64,000 nt of DNA from positions 186,001 through 250,000 of the forward strand of contig NZ_CP020539.1 in assembly GCF_002080435.1 (NCBI RefSeq), in the 5' to 3' direction. The translations under genes were made by a program, and so were the position numbers. Shown here in pieces: positions 8,139-16,764 of the stretch. The stretch comes from Sphingobium herbicidovorans (GTDB lineage Bacteria > Pseudomonadota > Alphaproteobacteria > Sphingomonadales > Sphingomonadaceae). The notes below the pieces were generated by a model. The model saw nothing but the letters and a program-made list of their open reading frames with translations, did not search any database and was not told the DNA's origin. Numbering within the stretch: position 1 is the first letter of the stretch; the number at the start of each line of letters is the position of its first letter.

Positions 8139-10202
8139 ATGGGATGGGAACCGCTCAGTTCAGATCCGGTTGACGGCTTTCGCGGCGACGATCTCCCTGC
8201 CTATGTGGCTAACGGTCTTGTGGGTCTTCGCGTGCGCGAGATTCCCATGTTACCCGGTTCGGCCATCGTCAATGGCGTGGTGGGCCTGCATGCCGAGGAG
8301 CCGGTCGAGGCTGCGGTCCCCGTCCCTTATCCGCTAGCCGCCGACTTGGGCATTGGGGAGACCTGGCTGACCGAACAGCCCTGGCTCATCAGCGATGCGA
8401 CACAGCGATATGATTTCGCTGGCGGGGAGCTTTTCAGCGGCTTCACATTCCATATCGGCGAACTTGCGATCCGCGTGGAGATCCTGACCTTTGCCAGCCG
8501 TAGTGATCCCGCGTTGGTGCTGCAACGCATTGAACTGACGGCCGATAGTTCCTGCACGGTCCGGCTTCGGGCCGACATCGCAACGGCGGGTTCGCGCGGC
8601 CGAGCGGACGAGCGTAAGGCGGGACAGCAGGCGGCATGGGGCAACGGTGCGATGCTTTGGGTACCCGAGGGCGACTTCAGTTGCTGCGGCATCGCATGCC
8701 ACAGCGAATGCCCGCAAGCCACGGACGAGCCCTGCTTTCGGGATAAGCATGGCTCGGGATCGCTTAATGCCGAATATTCCGTCGAGCTGAAGCGCGGCAG
8801 AACGGTGCAGCTGGAGCAGATCGCCGCTCTCGTTCCGTCCCTTGTTCATCATCGCCCGATGGACGAGGCCATCCGGCGGCTTGCCAAGGGCAAAGAGCTG
8901 GGTTTCGACCGGTTGCGCGACCTCAATCGGGAAAGCTGGCGGGAATTGTGGGAGGGCCGGATAGTTGTCGATGGCGCGAGCGCGGATCATCAACGCCTGA
9001 TCGATGCGGGCTTCTTCTATCTCAACAGCTCCGCCCACAGGTCGTCGCCCGCCGCGACGTCGATGTTCGGGCTCGCGAGCTGGCCCAACTACAATTATTA
9101 TTTTGGGCATGTGATGTGGGACATCGACGCCTTCTGCGTCCCGCCCCTATTGCTGGTCCAGCCCACGGCGGCGCGCAGCCTGCTCGGCTTTCGCGCACGG
9201 CATGTCGATGCCGCGCGGATGTATGCGATGCTCGACAACAAGGATGGACTGCGTTTCCCTTGGGAGGCGGCGCCGCGTTCGGGCGAGGAAGCGACGCCCG
9301 GCCCCGGATCGGGCGCGGCGCATGCGGCCCATGTCTCGCTCCATGTCGCGCGCTCCTTCGCGCTCCAAGCCGAGGCGGAACGCGATATGCGCTATCTGCG
9401 AGAGACAGGCTGGCCCATATTGTCGGGCGTAGCGGACTGGCTGGCTTCGCGCGTGACGTGGACGACGCGGGGCTTTGAACTGCTACGGGCGACCGGACCG
9501 GCCGAAGTGCCCGAGCCGCCCGATAATGACAGCTTTACGCTGATGACGGCTTATGACCTGCTGCGCCGGACGATCCGCATCGGCCTGTCGATCGGGGCAG
9601 AGATACCTTCCAATTGGCGTGACATGGCGGAGAACCTGCATTTGCCGGTCCGCAGTGACGGCGTCATCGCGTCGCATGAAGAGTTCCGCATCAGTGAACC
9701 CAAGGGGGCGACCCCATCGCCGCTCGCCGGCCTGTTCCCAATGAATTATCCGGCGACCGGCCGGCAGGAGAAGGCGACGCTCGATCTCTTTCTGTCGCAT
9801 TGGCCGGACTATGCGGGATCGCCGATGCTGCCGGCATTCTATCCGGTTTGGGCAGCCATGCGGGGGGATCGGGCATTGGCGCTGAAGCTGTTCGAAGAAG
9901 GTTATGTTGCCTATGACAAGGGGCGTTTTCACCAATGCCTGGAATATCGGGAGGATCATCCGGACTCCAAGGTGCCTGCCGGTCCCTTCATGGCAAATAT
10001 CGGCGGGATGCTGATGACGATGCTGCTCGGCCTGCCAGGGATAGAGATTTCAGATGCCGATCCGTCGGAGTGGGGACGACGGCCTGTAGTCCTGCCTTCT
10101 GGATGGAAAGGCATCACCGTCGATCGGCTGTGGGTTGGAGGGACGCCGATGCGGATGGAAGCTACGCACGGGGCGGCGCAAGCGCGGCTCCTTAAGGCAT
10201 GA
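8139..10202 (+). CDS. glycoside hydrolase family 65-like protein
   Basis: A 687-residue protein with the GH65 (alpha,alpha)6-barrel layout. An N-terminal beta-sandwich (about 1-270) is followed by the catalytic domain. Motifs include GHVMWDIDAFCVPPLLL (about 322-338, matching the conserved WD.. of GH65), GLRFPWEAAPRSGEEATPG (about 369-387), and GPAEVPEPPDNDSF at about 454-467, which aligns with the GPDE catalytic-acid region. The closest style is the ATHL1/PGGHG and trehalose/kojibiose phosphorylase-like branch. The substrate, possibly an alpha-glucoside such as trehalose or glucosylglycerol, is inferred. It is the last gene of the stress operon. There is no signal peptide, so it is cytoplasmic. 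Confidence 0.8.
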   Translation: MGWEPLSSDPVDGFRGDDLPAYVANGLVGLRVREIPMLPGSAIVNGVVGLHAEEPVEAAVPVPYPLAADLGIGETWLTEQPWLISDATQRYDFAGGELFSGFTFHIGELAIRVEILTFASRSDPALVLQRIELTADSSCTVRLRADIATAGSRGRADERKAGQQAAWGNGAMLWVPEGDFSCCGIACHSECPQATDEPCFRDKHGSGSLNAEYSVELKRGRTVQLEQIAALVPSLVHHRPMDEAIRRLAKGKELGFDRLRDLNRESWRELWEGRIVVDGASADHQRLIDAGFFYLNSSAHRSSPAATSMFGLASWPNYNYYFGHVMWDIDAFCVPPLLLVQPTAARSLLGFRARHVDAARMYAMLDNKDGLRFPWEAAPRSGEEATPGPGSGAAHAAHVSLHVARSFALQAEAERDMRYLRETGWPILSGVADWLASRVTWTTRGFELLRATGPAEVPEPPDNDSFTLMTAYDLLRRTIRIGLSIGAEIPSNWRDMAENLHLPVRSDGVIASHEEFRISEPKGATPSPLAGLFPMNYPATGRQEKATLDLFLSHWPDYAGSPMLPAFYPVWAAMRGDRALALKLFEEGYVAYDKGRFHQCLEYREDHPDSKVPAGPFMANIGGMLMTMLLGLPGIEISDADPSEWGRRPVVLPSGWKGITVDRLWVGGTPMRMEATHGAAQARLLKA

Positions 10203-10286
10203 AGGGCTCCGCCCGCCCGCAAGGCGCGTCGATGCCAAATACCGCCGCGCTCAATTGCCAGTATTGATTGGCGGGAAGTCGCGCAG

Positions 10287-10312
10287 GGAACCCCCGTACA
10301 ACGGGGCGGGTT
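10287..10312 (+). promoter_or_regulatory. EcfG-like promoter or terminator hairpin before the Q/G-rich gene
   Basis: GGAAC at 10287-10291, a 17-base spacer and GGTT at 10309-10312 fit an EcfG-type promoter. The spacer also holds the hairpin CCCCGT-ACA-ACGGGG (10292-10306) followed by four Ts, which could end the GH65 transcript. Both readings are possible. Confidence 0.4.
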
Positions 10313-10349
10313 TTGATGATGTGCCATTTCGGCACGAGAGGATCCTAAA

Positions 10350-10547
10350 ATGGCAAATCAGAACCAAGACAATCAAATGGGCAACCAGCAAGGCGGACAG
10401 AGCCAGAATCCTGGTCAACAGAACCAGCAGGATACCGGCCGGACCCAGCAGGGTGGCGGGCAGCAAGGTGGTCAGCAAGAACGCAACCCGGGCCAGCAAA
10501 ATCAGGAGGACGATCAACGTCGCCAGCAGGGTGGCGAAGGTGAGTGA
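10350..10547 (+). CDS. Gln/Gly/Asn-rich small protein, 3' end at IS boundary
   Basis: A 65-residue low-complexity protein composed almost entirely of Gln, Gly, Asn, Asp and Arg (MANQNQDNQMGNQQGGQ and similar blocks), predicted disordered. It resembles small stress-induced hydrophilic proteins of the general stress regulon, and an EcfG-like motif lies upstream. Its TGA stop at 10545-10547 is the first three bases of the IS3 inverted repeat, so the original C-terminus may have been removed by the insertion. Confidence 0.55.
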   Translation: MANQNQDNQMGNQQGGQSQNPGQQNQQDTGRTQQGGGQQGGQQERNPGQQNQEDDQRRQQGGEGE

Positions 10548-10562
10548 CCTGCCCCCCGCTGG
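10545..10562 (+). repeat. left terminal inverted repeat of the IS3 element
   Basis: TGACCTGCCCCCCGCTGG, identical in inverse orientation to 11771-11788. Confidence 0.9.
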
Positions 10563-10608
10563 CTCCCTCGATTTGATGTAGAGTCTGCCCCAACGAAGGA
10601 GCAGACGA

Positions 10609-10872
10609 ATGAGGAAGAGCCGTTTCACCGAGGAGCAGATCATCGGCATGATCAAGGAGCAGGAGGCCGGGCTCCCCACGGCGGAGGTTTGCCGCAAGCA
10701 TGGGCTGAGCCCGGCGACATTCTACAAGCTGAAGGCCAAGTACGGCGGCCTGGAGGTGTCCGATGCACGGCGGCTGCGCCAGCTGGAGGACGAGAACGCG
10801 AAGCTCAAGCGGTTGCTCGCCGAGAGCGTGCTGGACAACGCGATCCTGAAGGACCTGTTGGGAAAAGTCTGA
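10609..10872 (+). CDS. IS3 transposase OrfA (helix-turn-helix subunit)
   Basis: An 87-residue protein opening with [20 protein letters not shown] and containing a homeodomain-like HTH ([21 protein letters not shown]) followed by a leucine-rich coiled coil ([20 protein letters not shown]). This is the standard OrfA of IS3 elements: it binds the terminal repeats and represses transposition. Its 3' end carries the frameshift signal that fuses it to OrfB. Confidence 0.92.
   Translation: MRKSRFTEEQIIGMIKEQEAGLPTAEVCRKHGLSPATFYKLKAKYGGLEVSDARRLRQLEDENAKLKRLLAESVLDNAILKDLLGKV
10860..10866 (+). promoter_or_regulatory. programmed -1 frameshift heptamer
   Basis: G GGA AAA in the OrfA frame is a canonical X XXY YYZ slippery site. 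Slipping back one base continues directly into the OrfB frame (GKSLTTPG), giving the OrfAB transposase. Confidence 0.75.
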
Positions 10873-11762
10873 CGACGCCAGGCCAGCGACGGGACGCAGC
10901 GCTCGGCGTGATGCGGGACTACGAGGTCTCGCAGCGCCGGGCTTGCGGGCTGGTTGGCGTCGATCCCAAGACGGTCCGGCGAGAACGTCCGCCCGACCAC
11001 GCCGAGATCCGCGAGGAGATGCGCGAGATCGCCGCTGCGCGTCGCCGGTTCGGTTACCGGCGCGTCGGCGTGATGCTCGAACGCAAGGGGCACATCATGA
11101 ACCACAAGAAGCTCTACCGGCTGTACCGGGAGGAGGGTCTGTCGGTCCGCCGCCGGCGCGGGCGCAAGCGGGCTCGCGGCAGTCGAACGCCGATGCCGGT
11201 CCCGCTGCGGCCGAACGCCCGCTGGTCGATGGACTTCGTGGCCGATACGTTCGGCGCCTCCCGCCGGCTGCGCATCTTGGCGATCAACGATGACTTCTGT
11301 CGCGAAAACCTCTGCCTCGTAGGTGACACCAGCATCTCCGGCGTGCGGGTGGCGCGCGAGCTGGACACGCTGGTGCGGCTATATGGCAAACCGACTTGCA
11401 TCGTCAGCGACAACGGGACCGAGTTCACCAGCCGGGCGATCCTGAAATGGGCGAGCGAGAACCGGGTCGAGTGGCACTACATCGATCCCGGCAAGCCGCA
11501 GCAGAATGCGTTCATTGAATCGTTCAATGGGTCGCTGCGCGACGAGCTCTTGAATGAGGAACTGTTCGACAGCCTTGCCGACGCCCGCCGCAAGCTGGCT
11601 GTCTGGCGCTATGACTATAACAACGTCAGACCGCACTCATCCCTGGGGAACCGAACACCGGCACAAGCGCGCCGGGCGTTCCTGCAAAATGGAAGCGTCC
11701 CACCCGGCGCGCTTGTGCCGGTGGGACAGCACGAATATCAAACCGGTGGACTCTCGTTATGA
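10867..11762 (+). CDS. IS3 transposase OrfB (DDE integrase domain)
   Basis: About 298 codons in the -1 frame after the slippery site. It contains an HTH_21-like region ([16 protein letters not shown]) and an rve integrase core with the DDE triad: Asp in [10 protein letters not shown], Asp in [12 protein letters not shown] and Glu in [17 protein letters not shown]. The C-terminus has the usual [16 protein letters not shown]. It is produced as an OrfAB fusion by frameshifting and catalyses cut-and-paste via a circular intermediate. No disruption is seen. Confidence 0.92.
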
Positions 11763-11770
11763 CCGCGGGA

Positions 11771-11788
11771 CCAGCGGGGGGCAGGTCA
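11771..11788 (-). repeat. right terminal inverted repeat of the IS3 element
   Basis: CCAGCGGGGGGCAGGTCA, the exact inverse complement of 10545-10562. Confidence 0.9.
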
Positions 11789-11904
11789 TTTGCAATTCCC
11801 ACCGACAGAGTCGGCTGAGAGACATGGCACAGTTGAGCGGCGCGAGAGAAATTCCCTTGGTCCATTACCGCTAGAAAATAGTGGATAAGATAGCGTTCTA
11901 TCAT
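11789..11904 (-). pseudogene. LysR-family regulator truncated by the IS element
   Basis: Reading from the ATG at 11904, the frame gives MIERYLIHYFLAVMDQGNF and SRAAQLCHVSQPTLSVGIA, the classic LysR N-terminal winged HTH, for about 38 codons and then runs into the IS right repeat. The other roughly 250 codons are not on the left side of the IS, so they were deleted or moved. The gene was divergent from the isovaleryl-CoA dehydrogenase gene, and it was probably its regulator. No functional product is expected. Confidence 0.85.
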
Positions 11905-11930
11905 AGAAGAGATCTATAATATGATTATAG
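11896..11930. promoter_or_regulatory. two inverted repeats, likely LysR operator region
   Basis: TTCTA-TCA-TAGAA at 11896-11908 overlaps the lysR start codon. CTATAAT-ATG-ATTATAG at 11914-11930 contains the T-N11-A pattern of LysR-type regulators. Both sit in the divergent region between the truncated lysR and the dehydrogenase gene. Confidence 0.55.
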
Positions 11931-11998
11931 CAGGGTCAATTTTTCAAAAGGCCACACACCTGATAATCTCGCCGTATAATCTATCGCGGGAGAGGCAA

Positions 11999-13155
11999 GT
12001 GACGCCTGATTTCGACTTCGCGCTCGGCGAGAATGCCGACATGATCCGTGAAACCGCGGCTCGCTTTGCGGCCGACCGCATTGCCCCGCTCGCCGTGAAG
12101 ATCGACGCTGACGACTGGTTCCCGCGCGATGAGCTGTGGACTGCCATGGGTGAGCTGGGCCTTCATGGCATCACTGTCGAGGAAGAGTGGGGCGGTCTTG
12201 GCCTCGGTTATCTGGAGCATGTCATCGCCTGCGAGGAAGTCAGCCGCGCATCGGCGTCGATCGGGCTCAGCTATGGCGCGCACTCCAACCTGTGCGTCAA
12301 CCAGATCCGCCGCTGGGCCAATGAGGCGCAGAAGGCGAAATATCTGCCCAAGCTGATTTCCGGCGAACATGTCGGTAGCCTCGCCATGTCGGAAGTCGGC
12401 GCCGGTTCGGACGTGATGTCGATGAAGCTCAAGGCGCGCGAGACCGACAAGGGCTATGTGCTGGACGGCACGAAATTCTGGATCACGAACGCGGCCTGTG
12501 CCGACACGCTGGTCGTTTTTGCCAAGACGGGCGAGGGCAGCAAGGGCATCACCGCCTTCCTCGTCGAGAAGGACATGCCCGGCTTTTCGATTGGCCAGAA
12601 GATCGACAAGGTCGGCATGCGCGGATCGCCGACGGCGGAACTGGTGTTCGATGGATGTGAAGTGCCGCGCGAAAACATCATGGGGCCGCTCCATGGCGGG
12701 GTGAAGGTGCTGATGAGCGGGCTCGACTATGAACGCGCGGTGCTGTCCGGCATCCAGCTGGGCATCATGCAGGCCTGCCTCGATACCGTGCTCCCTTATG
12801 TCCGCGAACGCACGCAATTCGGCCAGCCGATCGGCTCCTTCCAGCTGATGCAGGCGAAGGTCGCGGACATGTATGTCGCGCTGAATAGCGCGCGCGCCTA
12901 TGTCTACGCGGTGGCGAAAAGCTGCGATGCCGGCAAGACCACCCGTTTTGACGCAGCCGGTGCGATATTGCTGGCGAGCGAGAATGCGATGAAGGTCGCG
13001 CTGGAGGCGGTGCAGGCGCTGGGGGGGCCGGCTATACAAAGGACTGGCCGGTCGAACGCTACATGCGCGATGCAAAGCTGCTCGACATCGGCGCGGGGAC
13101 GAATGAGATCCGGCGCATGCTGATCGGCCGCGAACTGATCGGAGCAGCACAATGA
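11999..13155 (+). pseudogene. ivd: isovaleryl-CoA dehydrogenase, frameshifted near the 3' end
   Basis: Acyl-CoA dehydrogenase that oxidises isovaleryl-CoA to 3-methylcrotonyl-CoA in leucine breakdown. The GTG at 11999 follows GGGAGAGG and gives the typical start TPDFDFALGENADMIRE. Signatures include SLAMSEVGAGSDVMSMKLKA (FAD/substrate loop) and GLDYERAVLSG at about 240-250, which holds the expected catalytic Glu. At 13021-13027 a run of seven Gs shifts the frame; with eight Gs the C-terminus restores as [20 protein letters not shown] and [10 protein letters not shown], ending at a TGA that overlaps the mccB start. As written, the product ends at 13123 with about 33 wrong residues. Sequencing error and real mutation are both possible. 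Confidence 0.85.
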
Positions 13156-14753
13156 CCGGAACCATTCTTGAAACCGCCGTCGCCGTAGAAAGCGATACGT
13201 TCCATGCGAACGCGGCGCATAATCGTTCGCTGGCCGAGCAGTTGCGCGCGGATGTCGCCACCGCGGCGCTGGGCGGGGGCCTGCATGCGCGTGAGCGGCA
13301 TGTCAGCCGCGGCAAGCTGCTGCCGCGCGATCGCGTCGAAAATCTGCTGGATGTCGGCAGCCCCTTCCTGGAAATCGGGCAGCTCGCGGCAAACGGGCTT
13401 TACGGCGGAGATGTTGCGGGGGCGGGGATCATCGCGGGGATCGGGCGGGTCGCGGGCCGGCAGGTCATGATCGCGGCCAATGACGCGACCGTGAAGGGCG
13501 GAACCTATTTCCCCATGACGGTGAAGAAGCATTTGCGTGCGCAGGAAATCGCGCTCGAAAACAACCTGCCGTGCATCTATCTGGTCGATAGCGGCGGCGC
13601 GAACTTGCCGCACCAGAGCGAAGTCTTCCCCGACCGCGACCATTTCGGTCGCATCTTCTACAATCAGGCGCAAATGTCCGCGCGCGGCATTCCGCAGATC
13701 GCCTGCGTCATGGGCAGTTGCACGGCGGGCGGCGCCTATGTGCCCGCCATGTCGGACGAAACTGTGATCGTGCGCAACCAGGGCACGATCTTCCTCGCAG
13801 GCCCGCCGCTGGTGGAAGCAGCGACGGGCGAGGTGATCAGCGCGGAGGATCTGGGCGGCGGCGATCTGCACGGCCGCCAATCGGGGGTGGTCGACCATGT
13901 CGCGGAAAATGACGAACATGCGCTCAGCATTGTCCGCGACATAGTCGGCACGCTCGCGCCGCAGGGAACGCCGTCGGTCAACCTACAGGAACCGGCCGCA
14001 CCCAAATATGATCCCGCCGAACTGTACGGCATCATCCCGCAGGACGTGCGCGCGCCCTACGATGTGCGCGAGGTGGTCGCGCGCATCGTCGATGGGAGCG
14101 AGTTTCATGAGTTCAAGGCGCTGTACGGCACGACATTGGTATGCGGCTTTGCTCACATCTGGGGGATGCCGGTCGCGATCCTCGCCAACAACGGCGTGCT
14201 GTTCAGCGAAAGCGCGGTCAAGGGTGCGCATTTCATCGAATTGGCCTGCCAGCGCCGCATTCCATTGCTCTTCCTGCAAAACATCTCCGGCTTCATGGTC
14301 GGGGGCAAATATGAGGCCGAAGGCATCGCCAAGAATGGCGCGAAGCTGGTGACAGCGGTTGCGACCGCCAGTGTGCCCAAGATCACCGTCCTGATCGGCG
14401 GCAGCTTCGGGGCGGGCAATTACGGCATGTGCGGCAGGGCCTATCAGCCCCGCTTCCTCTTCACCTGGCCCAACAGCCGGATATCGGTGATGGGCGGGGA
14501 ACAGGCCGCGAGCGTGCTGGCGACCGTCCACCGCGACGCCGCCAAATGGACATCCGAGGAAGCGGAGGCCTTCAAGGCGCCGATCCGCCGCAAATATGAG
14601 GATGAGGGCAATCCATGGTACGCGACCGCGCGCCTGTGGGACGATGGCATCATCGATCCCGCCCAGACCCGCGATGTGCTTGCACTCGCTTTCGCCGCCG
14701 CCCTCAACGCTCCCATCCCCGAACGCCCGTCGTTCGGCGTGTTCCGGATGTAA
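13152..14753 (+). CDS. mccB: methylcrotonyl-CoA carboxylase beta (carboxyltransferase) subunit
   Basis: A 533-residue carboxyltransferase that moves CO2 from carboxybiotin to 3-methylcrotonyl-CoA. Both crotonase-like halves are present: the N-terminal CoA-binding half with [20 protein letters not shown] and [16 protein letters not shown], and the C-terminal half with [14 protein letters not shown] and [30 protein letters not shown] near residue 55 is typical of the family. It overlaps the end of the ivd frame (ATGA) and lies 5 bases before mccA, so the leucine genes are one operon. Length matches the family. Confidence 0.93.
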   Translation: MTGTILETAVAVESDTFHANAAHNRSLAEQLRADVATAALGGGLHARERHVSRGKLLPRDRVENLLDVGSPFLEIGQLAANGLYGGDVAGAGIIAGIGRVAGRQVMIAANDATVKGGTYFPMTVKKHLRAQEIALENNLPCIYLVDSGGANLPHQSEVFPDRDHFGRIFYNQAQMSARGIPQIACVMGSCTAGGAYVPAMSDETVIVRNQGTIFLAGPPLVEAATGEVISAEDLGGGDLHGRQSGVVDHVAENDEHALSIVRDIVGTLAPQGTPSVNLQEPAAPKYDPAELYGIIPQDVRAPYDVREVVARIVDGSEFHEFKALYGTTLVCGFAHIWGMPVAILANNGVLFSESAVKGAHFIELACQRRIPLLFLQNISGFMVGGKYEAEGIAKNGAKLVTAVATASVPKITVLIGGSFGAGNYGMCGRAYQPRFLFTWPNSRISVMGGEQAASVLATVHRDAAKWTSEEAEAFKAPIRRKYEDEGNPWYATARLWDDGIIDPAQTRDVLALAFAAALNAPIPERPSFGVFRM

Positions 14754-14758
14754 GCCGC

Positions 14759-16609
14759 ATGATCCAGTCTCTTCTGATCGCAAATCGCGGCGAAATCGCC
14801 TGCCGCGTCATCAAGACCGCGCGCCGTCTCGGCATCCGCACGATCGCCGTCTATTCCGACGCGGACGCGCAGGCGCTGCACGTACGCGAAGCGGATGAGG
14901 CCATCCACATCGGTGCTTCGCCAGTGCGTGAAAGTTATCTGCTGGGCGATCGCATCATCGCCGCGGCCCTGCAATCGGGCGCCGAGGCCATTCATCCGGG
15001 CTATGGTTTCCTTTCGGAAAATGCGCAGTTCGCGCAGGCCGTCATGGACGCCGGGCTGCTGTGGGTCGGCCCCAACCCATCAAGCATTATCGCCATGGGC
15101 CTGAAGGACGCCGCCAAGGCGCTGATGTCCGACGCCGGCGTGCCGGTGACGCCCGGCTATCTCGGCGAAAATCAGGATAGTGACTTTCTGGCGGCCCAGG
15201 CGGAAGCGATCGGTTATCCCGTCCTTATCAAGGCGGTCGCGGGCGGTGGTGGCAAGGGCATGCGCCTGGTCGAGACGCCATCGGAATTTGCCGACGCGCT
15301 GGCCTCCTGCCAGCGCGAGGCGGCATGTTCCTTCGGCAACGCCCATGTCCTGATCGAGAAGTTCATCCAGCGCCCGCGGCATATCGAGGTGCAGGTGTTC
15401 GGCGACAAGCATGGCAACATCGTCCATCTGTTCGAGCGTGACTGCTCGCTGCAACGACGGCACCAGAAGGTGATCGAGGAAGCGCCGGCGCCCGGCATGG
15501 ACGCCGTGACGCGCGACGCCCTCTGCGCAGCGGCCGTGCGCGCGGCGAAGGCTGTCGACTATGTCGGCGCAGGGACGATTGAGTTCATCGCCGACGCGTC
15601 GGAAGGGCTGAGGGCCGACCGCATCTGGTTCATGGAAATGAACACCCGCCTGCAGGTCGAGCATCCGGTGACCGAAGCGATCACCGGGCAGGACCTGGTC
15701 GAATGGCAGCTGCGGGTAGCCTCTGGCGAACCGCTGCCCTGCGCTCAGGATGATCTGTCCATCTCGGGCTGGGCGATGGAGGCGCGCCTTTACGCCGAGG
15801 ACCCGGCCAAGGGGTTCCTGCCCTCGATCGGCAGGCTCGATGCTTTCGACCTTGGCGACACCGTGCGCATCGACACGGGCGTCGCACAAGGCGCGGTCAT
15901 CTCTCCCTATTATGACCCGATGATTGCCAAGCTGATCGCCTATGGCAGCACCCGCGAGGAGGCTCGCATAGCGTTGGCGCAGGCACTGGACCGATCAGTG
16001 GTCTGGCCGCTCCGCACCAATGCCGGCTTCCTGGTTAAGGCGCTCGCCCATCCCGACTTTGCCGGCGGCACGGTCGATACCGGTCTGATCGCCCGCGAAG
16101 GCGAGGCGCTGATGCCGGCAACGCTGCCAAGCGACGCGGTTCTGAAAGCGGCCAGCGCCCGCCTGGGTGGTGCGGGCGCGCTTTGGGGCTTCCGGCTCAA
16201 CGGCGCGCGCCGCCAGCGCGGACGCGTTCTGGTGGACGGGCATCCTGTCGAGACGGATCTGGATGCCGGCCATTCCGGGCTTGCTGCCCCGGCTCTGACG
16301 CGGCTGCTGGTGACAGAGCATGGACGAAGCTGGGAAATCCGACCGTTCCGGGCATCTGCCGGTCGCGCTGCCGCGGCCGGTGACGGCGCAATCCTCGCGC
16401 CCATGCCAGGCCGGATCATCGCCGTCAGTGTCGCGCAGGGCGATAAGGTGGTGAAGGGGCAGAAGCTCGTCACGCTGGAGGCGATGAAGATGGAACATGG
16501 CCTGGTGGCGCCGTTTGATGGAACGGTCGATGAAATGCCATTCGGGCAGGGGGCTCAGGTTCAGGAGGGCACGTTGCTCGTGCGCGTCATTGCGGAGGAA
16601 GCGGAATGA
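14759..16609 (+). CDS. mccA: methylcrotonyl-CoA carboxylase alpha (biotin carboxylase/carrier) subunit
   Basis: A 616-residue subunit starting at the ATG at 14759; longer in-frame readings run into mccB. Domain order: biotin carboxylase N-domain (LLIANRGEIACRVIKTARRL), ATP-grasp with GGGGKGMRLVE (about 161-171) and FMEMNTRLQVEHPVTE (about 293-308), C-domain, a linker domain, and the biotinyl domain with the biotin-lysine motif LEAMKMEHGL near 575. It charges biotin with CO2 for MccB. The length and linker fit MCC rather than acetyl- or propionyl-CoA carboxylase. Its stop overlaps a truncated MaoC start. Confidence 0.92.
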   Translation: MIQSLLIANRGEIACRVIKTARRLGIRTIAVYSDADAQALHVREADEAIHIGASPVRESYLLGDRIIAAALQSGAEAIHPGYGFLSENAQFAQAVMDAGLLWVGPNPSSIIAMGLKDAAKALMSDAGVPVTPGYLGENQDSDFLAAQAEAIGYPVLIKAVAGGGGKGMRLVETPSEFADALASCQREAACSFGNAHVLIEKFIQRPRHIEVQVFGDKHGNIVHLFERDCSLQRRHQKVIEEAPAPGMDAVTRDALCAAAVRAAKAVDYVGAGTIEFIADASEGLRADRIWFMEMNTRLQVEHPVTEAITGQDLVEWQLRVASGEPLPCAQDDLSISGWAMEARLYAEDPAKGFLPSIGRLDAFDLGDTVRIDTGVAQGAVISPYYDPMIAKLIAYGSTREEARIALAQALDRSVVWPLRTNAGFLVKALAHPDFAGGTVDTGLIAREGEALMPATLPSDAVLKAASARLGGAGALWGFRLNGARRQRGRVLVDGHPVETDLDAGHSGLAAPALTRLLVTEHGRSWEIRPFRASAGRAAAAGDGAILAPMPGRIIAVSVAQGDKVVKGQKLVTLEAMKMEHGLVAPFDGTVDEMPFGQGAQVQEGTLLVRVIAEEAE

Positions 16610-16764
16610 GCGGCAGGTTTTTCGACGCGTGGCAGGTCGGGGATCTGGTTGACCATCCGATCCGGCGCACGGTGACGGAAACGGACAACGCCTCCGTCAC
16701 ACCCGGCGCGGTTCATAAAACCACTTTCTGCATGCCTGCGTTAAACACAGCTCACTCAGTATAG
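16606..16764 (+). pseudogene. truncated MaoC-like dehydratase remnant
   Basis: Starting with an ATGA overlap on mccA, the frame reads MSGRFFDAWQVGDLVDHPIR RTVTETDN, the usual beginning of MaoC-type hydratases found beside acyl-CoA catabolic genes. From about 16690 the sequence becomes unrelated and stops at 16764, so only about 28 of roughly 150 residues remain. The break marks the right edge of the leucine block. The following phosphatase gene is on the other strand and overlaps the tail of this frame. Confidence 0.65.

Larger units (their letters stand above)
10545..11788 (+). mobile_element. IS3-family insertion sequence (about 1,244 bp)
   Basis: Perfect 18-bp terminal inverted repeats (TGACCTGCCCCCCGCTGG) bound two overlapping transposase frames with the IS3-type orfA/orfB plan and a GGGAAAA slippery heptamer. 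The orfB sequence resembles the IS407-like subgroup. No 3- or 4-bp target duplication is visible (TGAG on the left, TTTG on the right), so one flank has probably been deleted or rearranged since insertion. The element looks intact and could be active. Confidence 0.9.
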
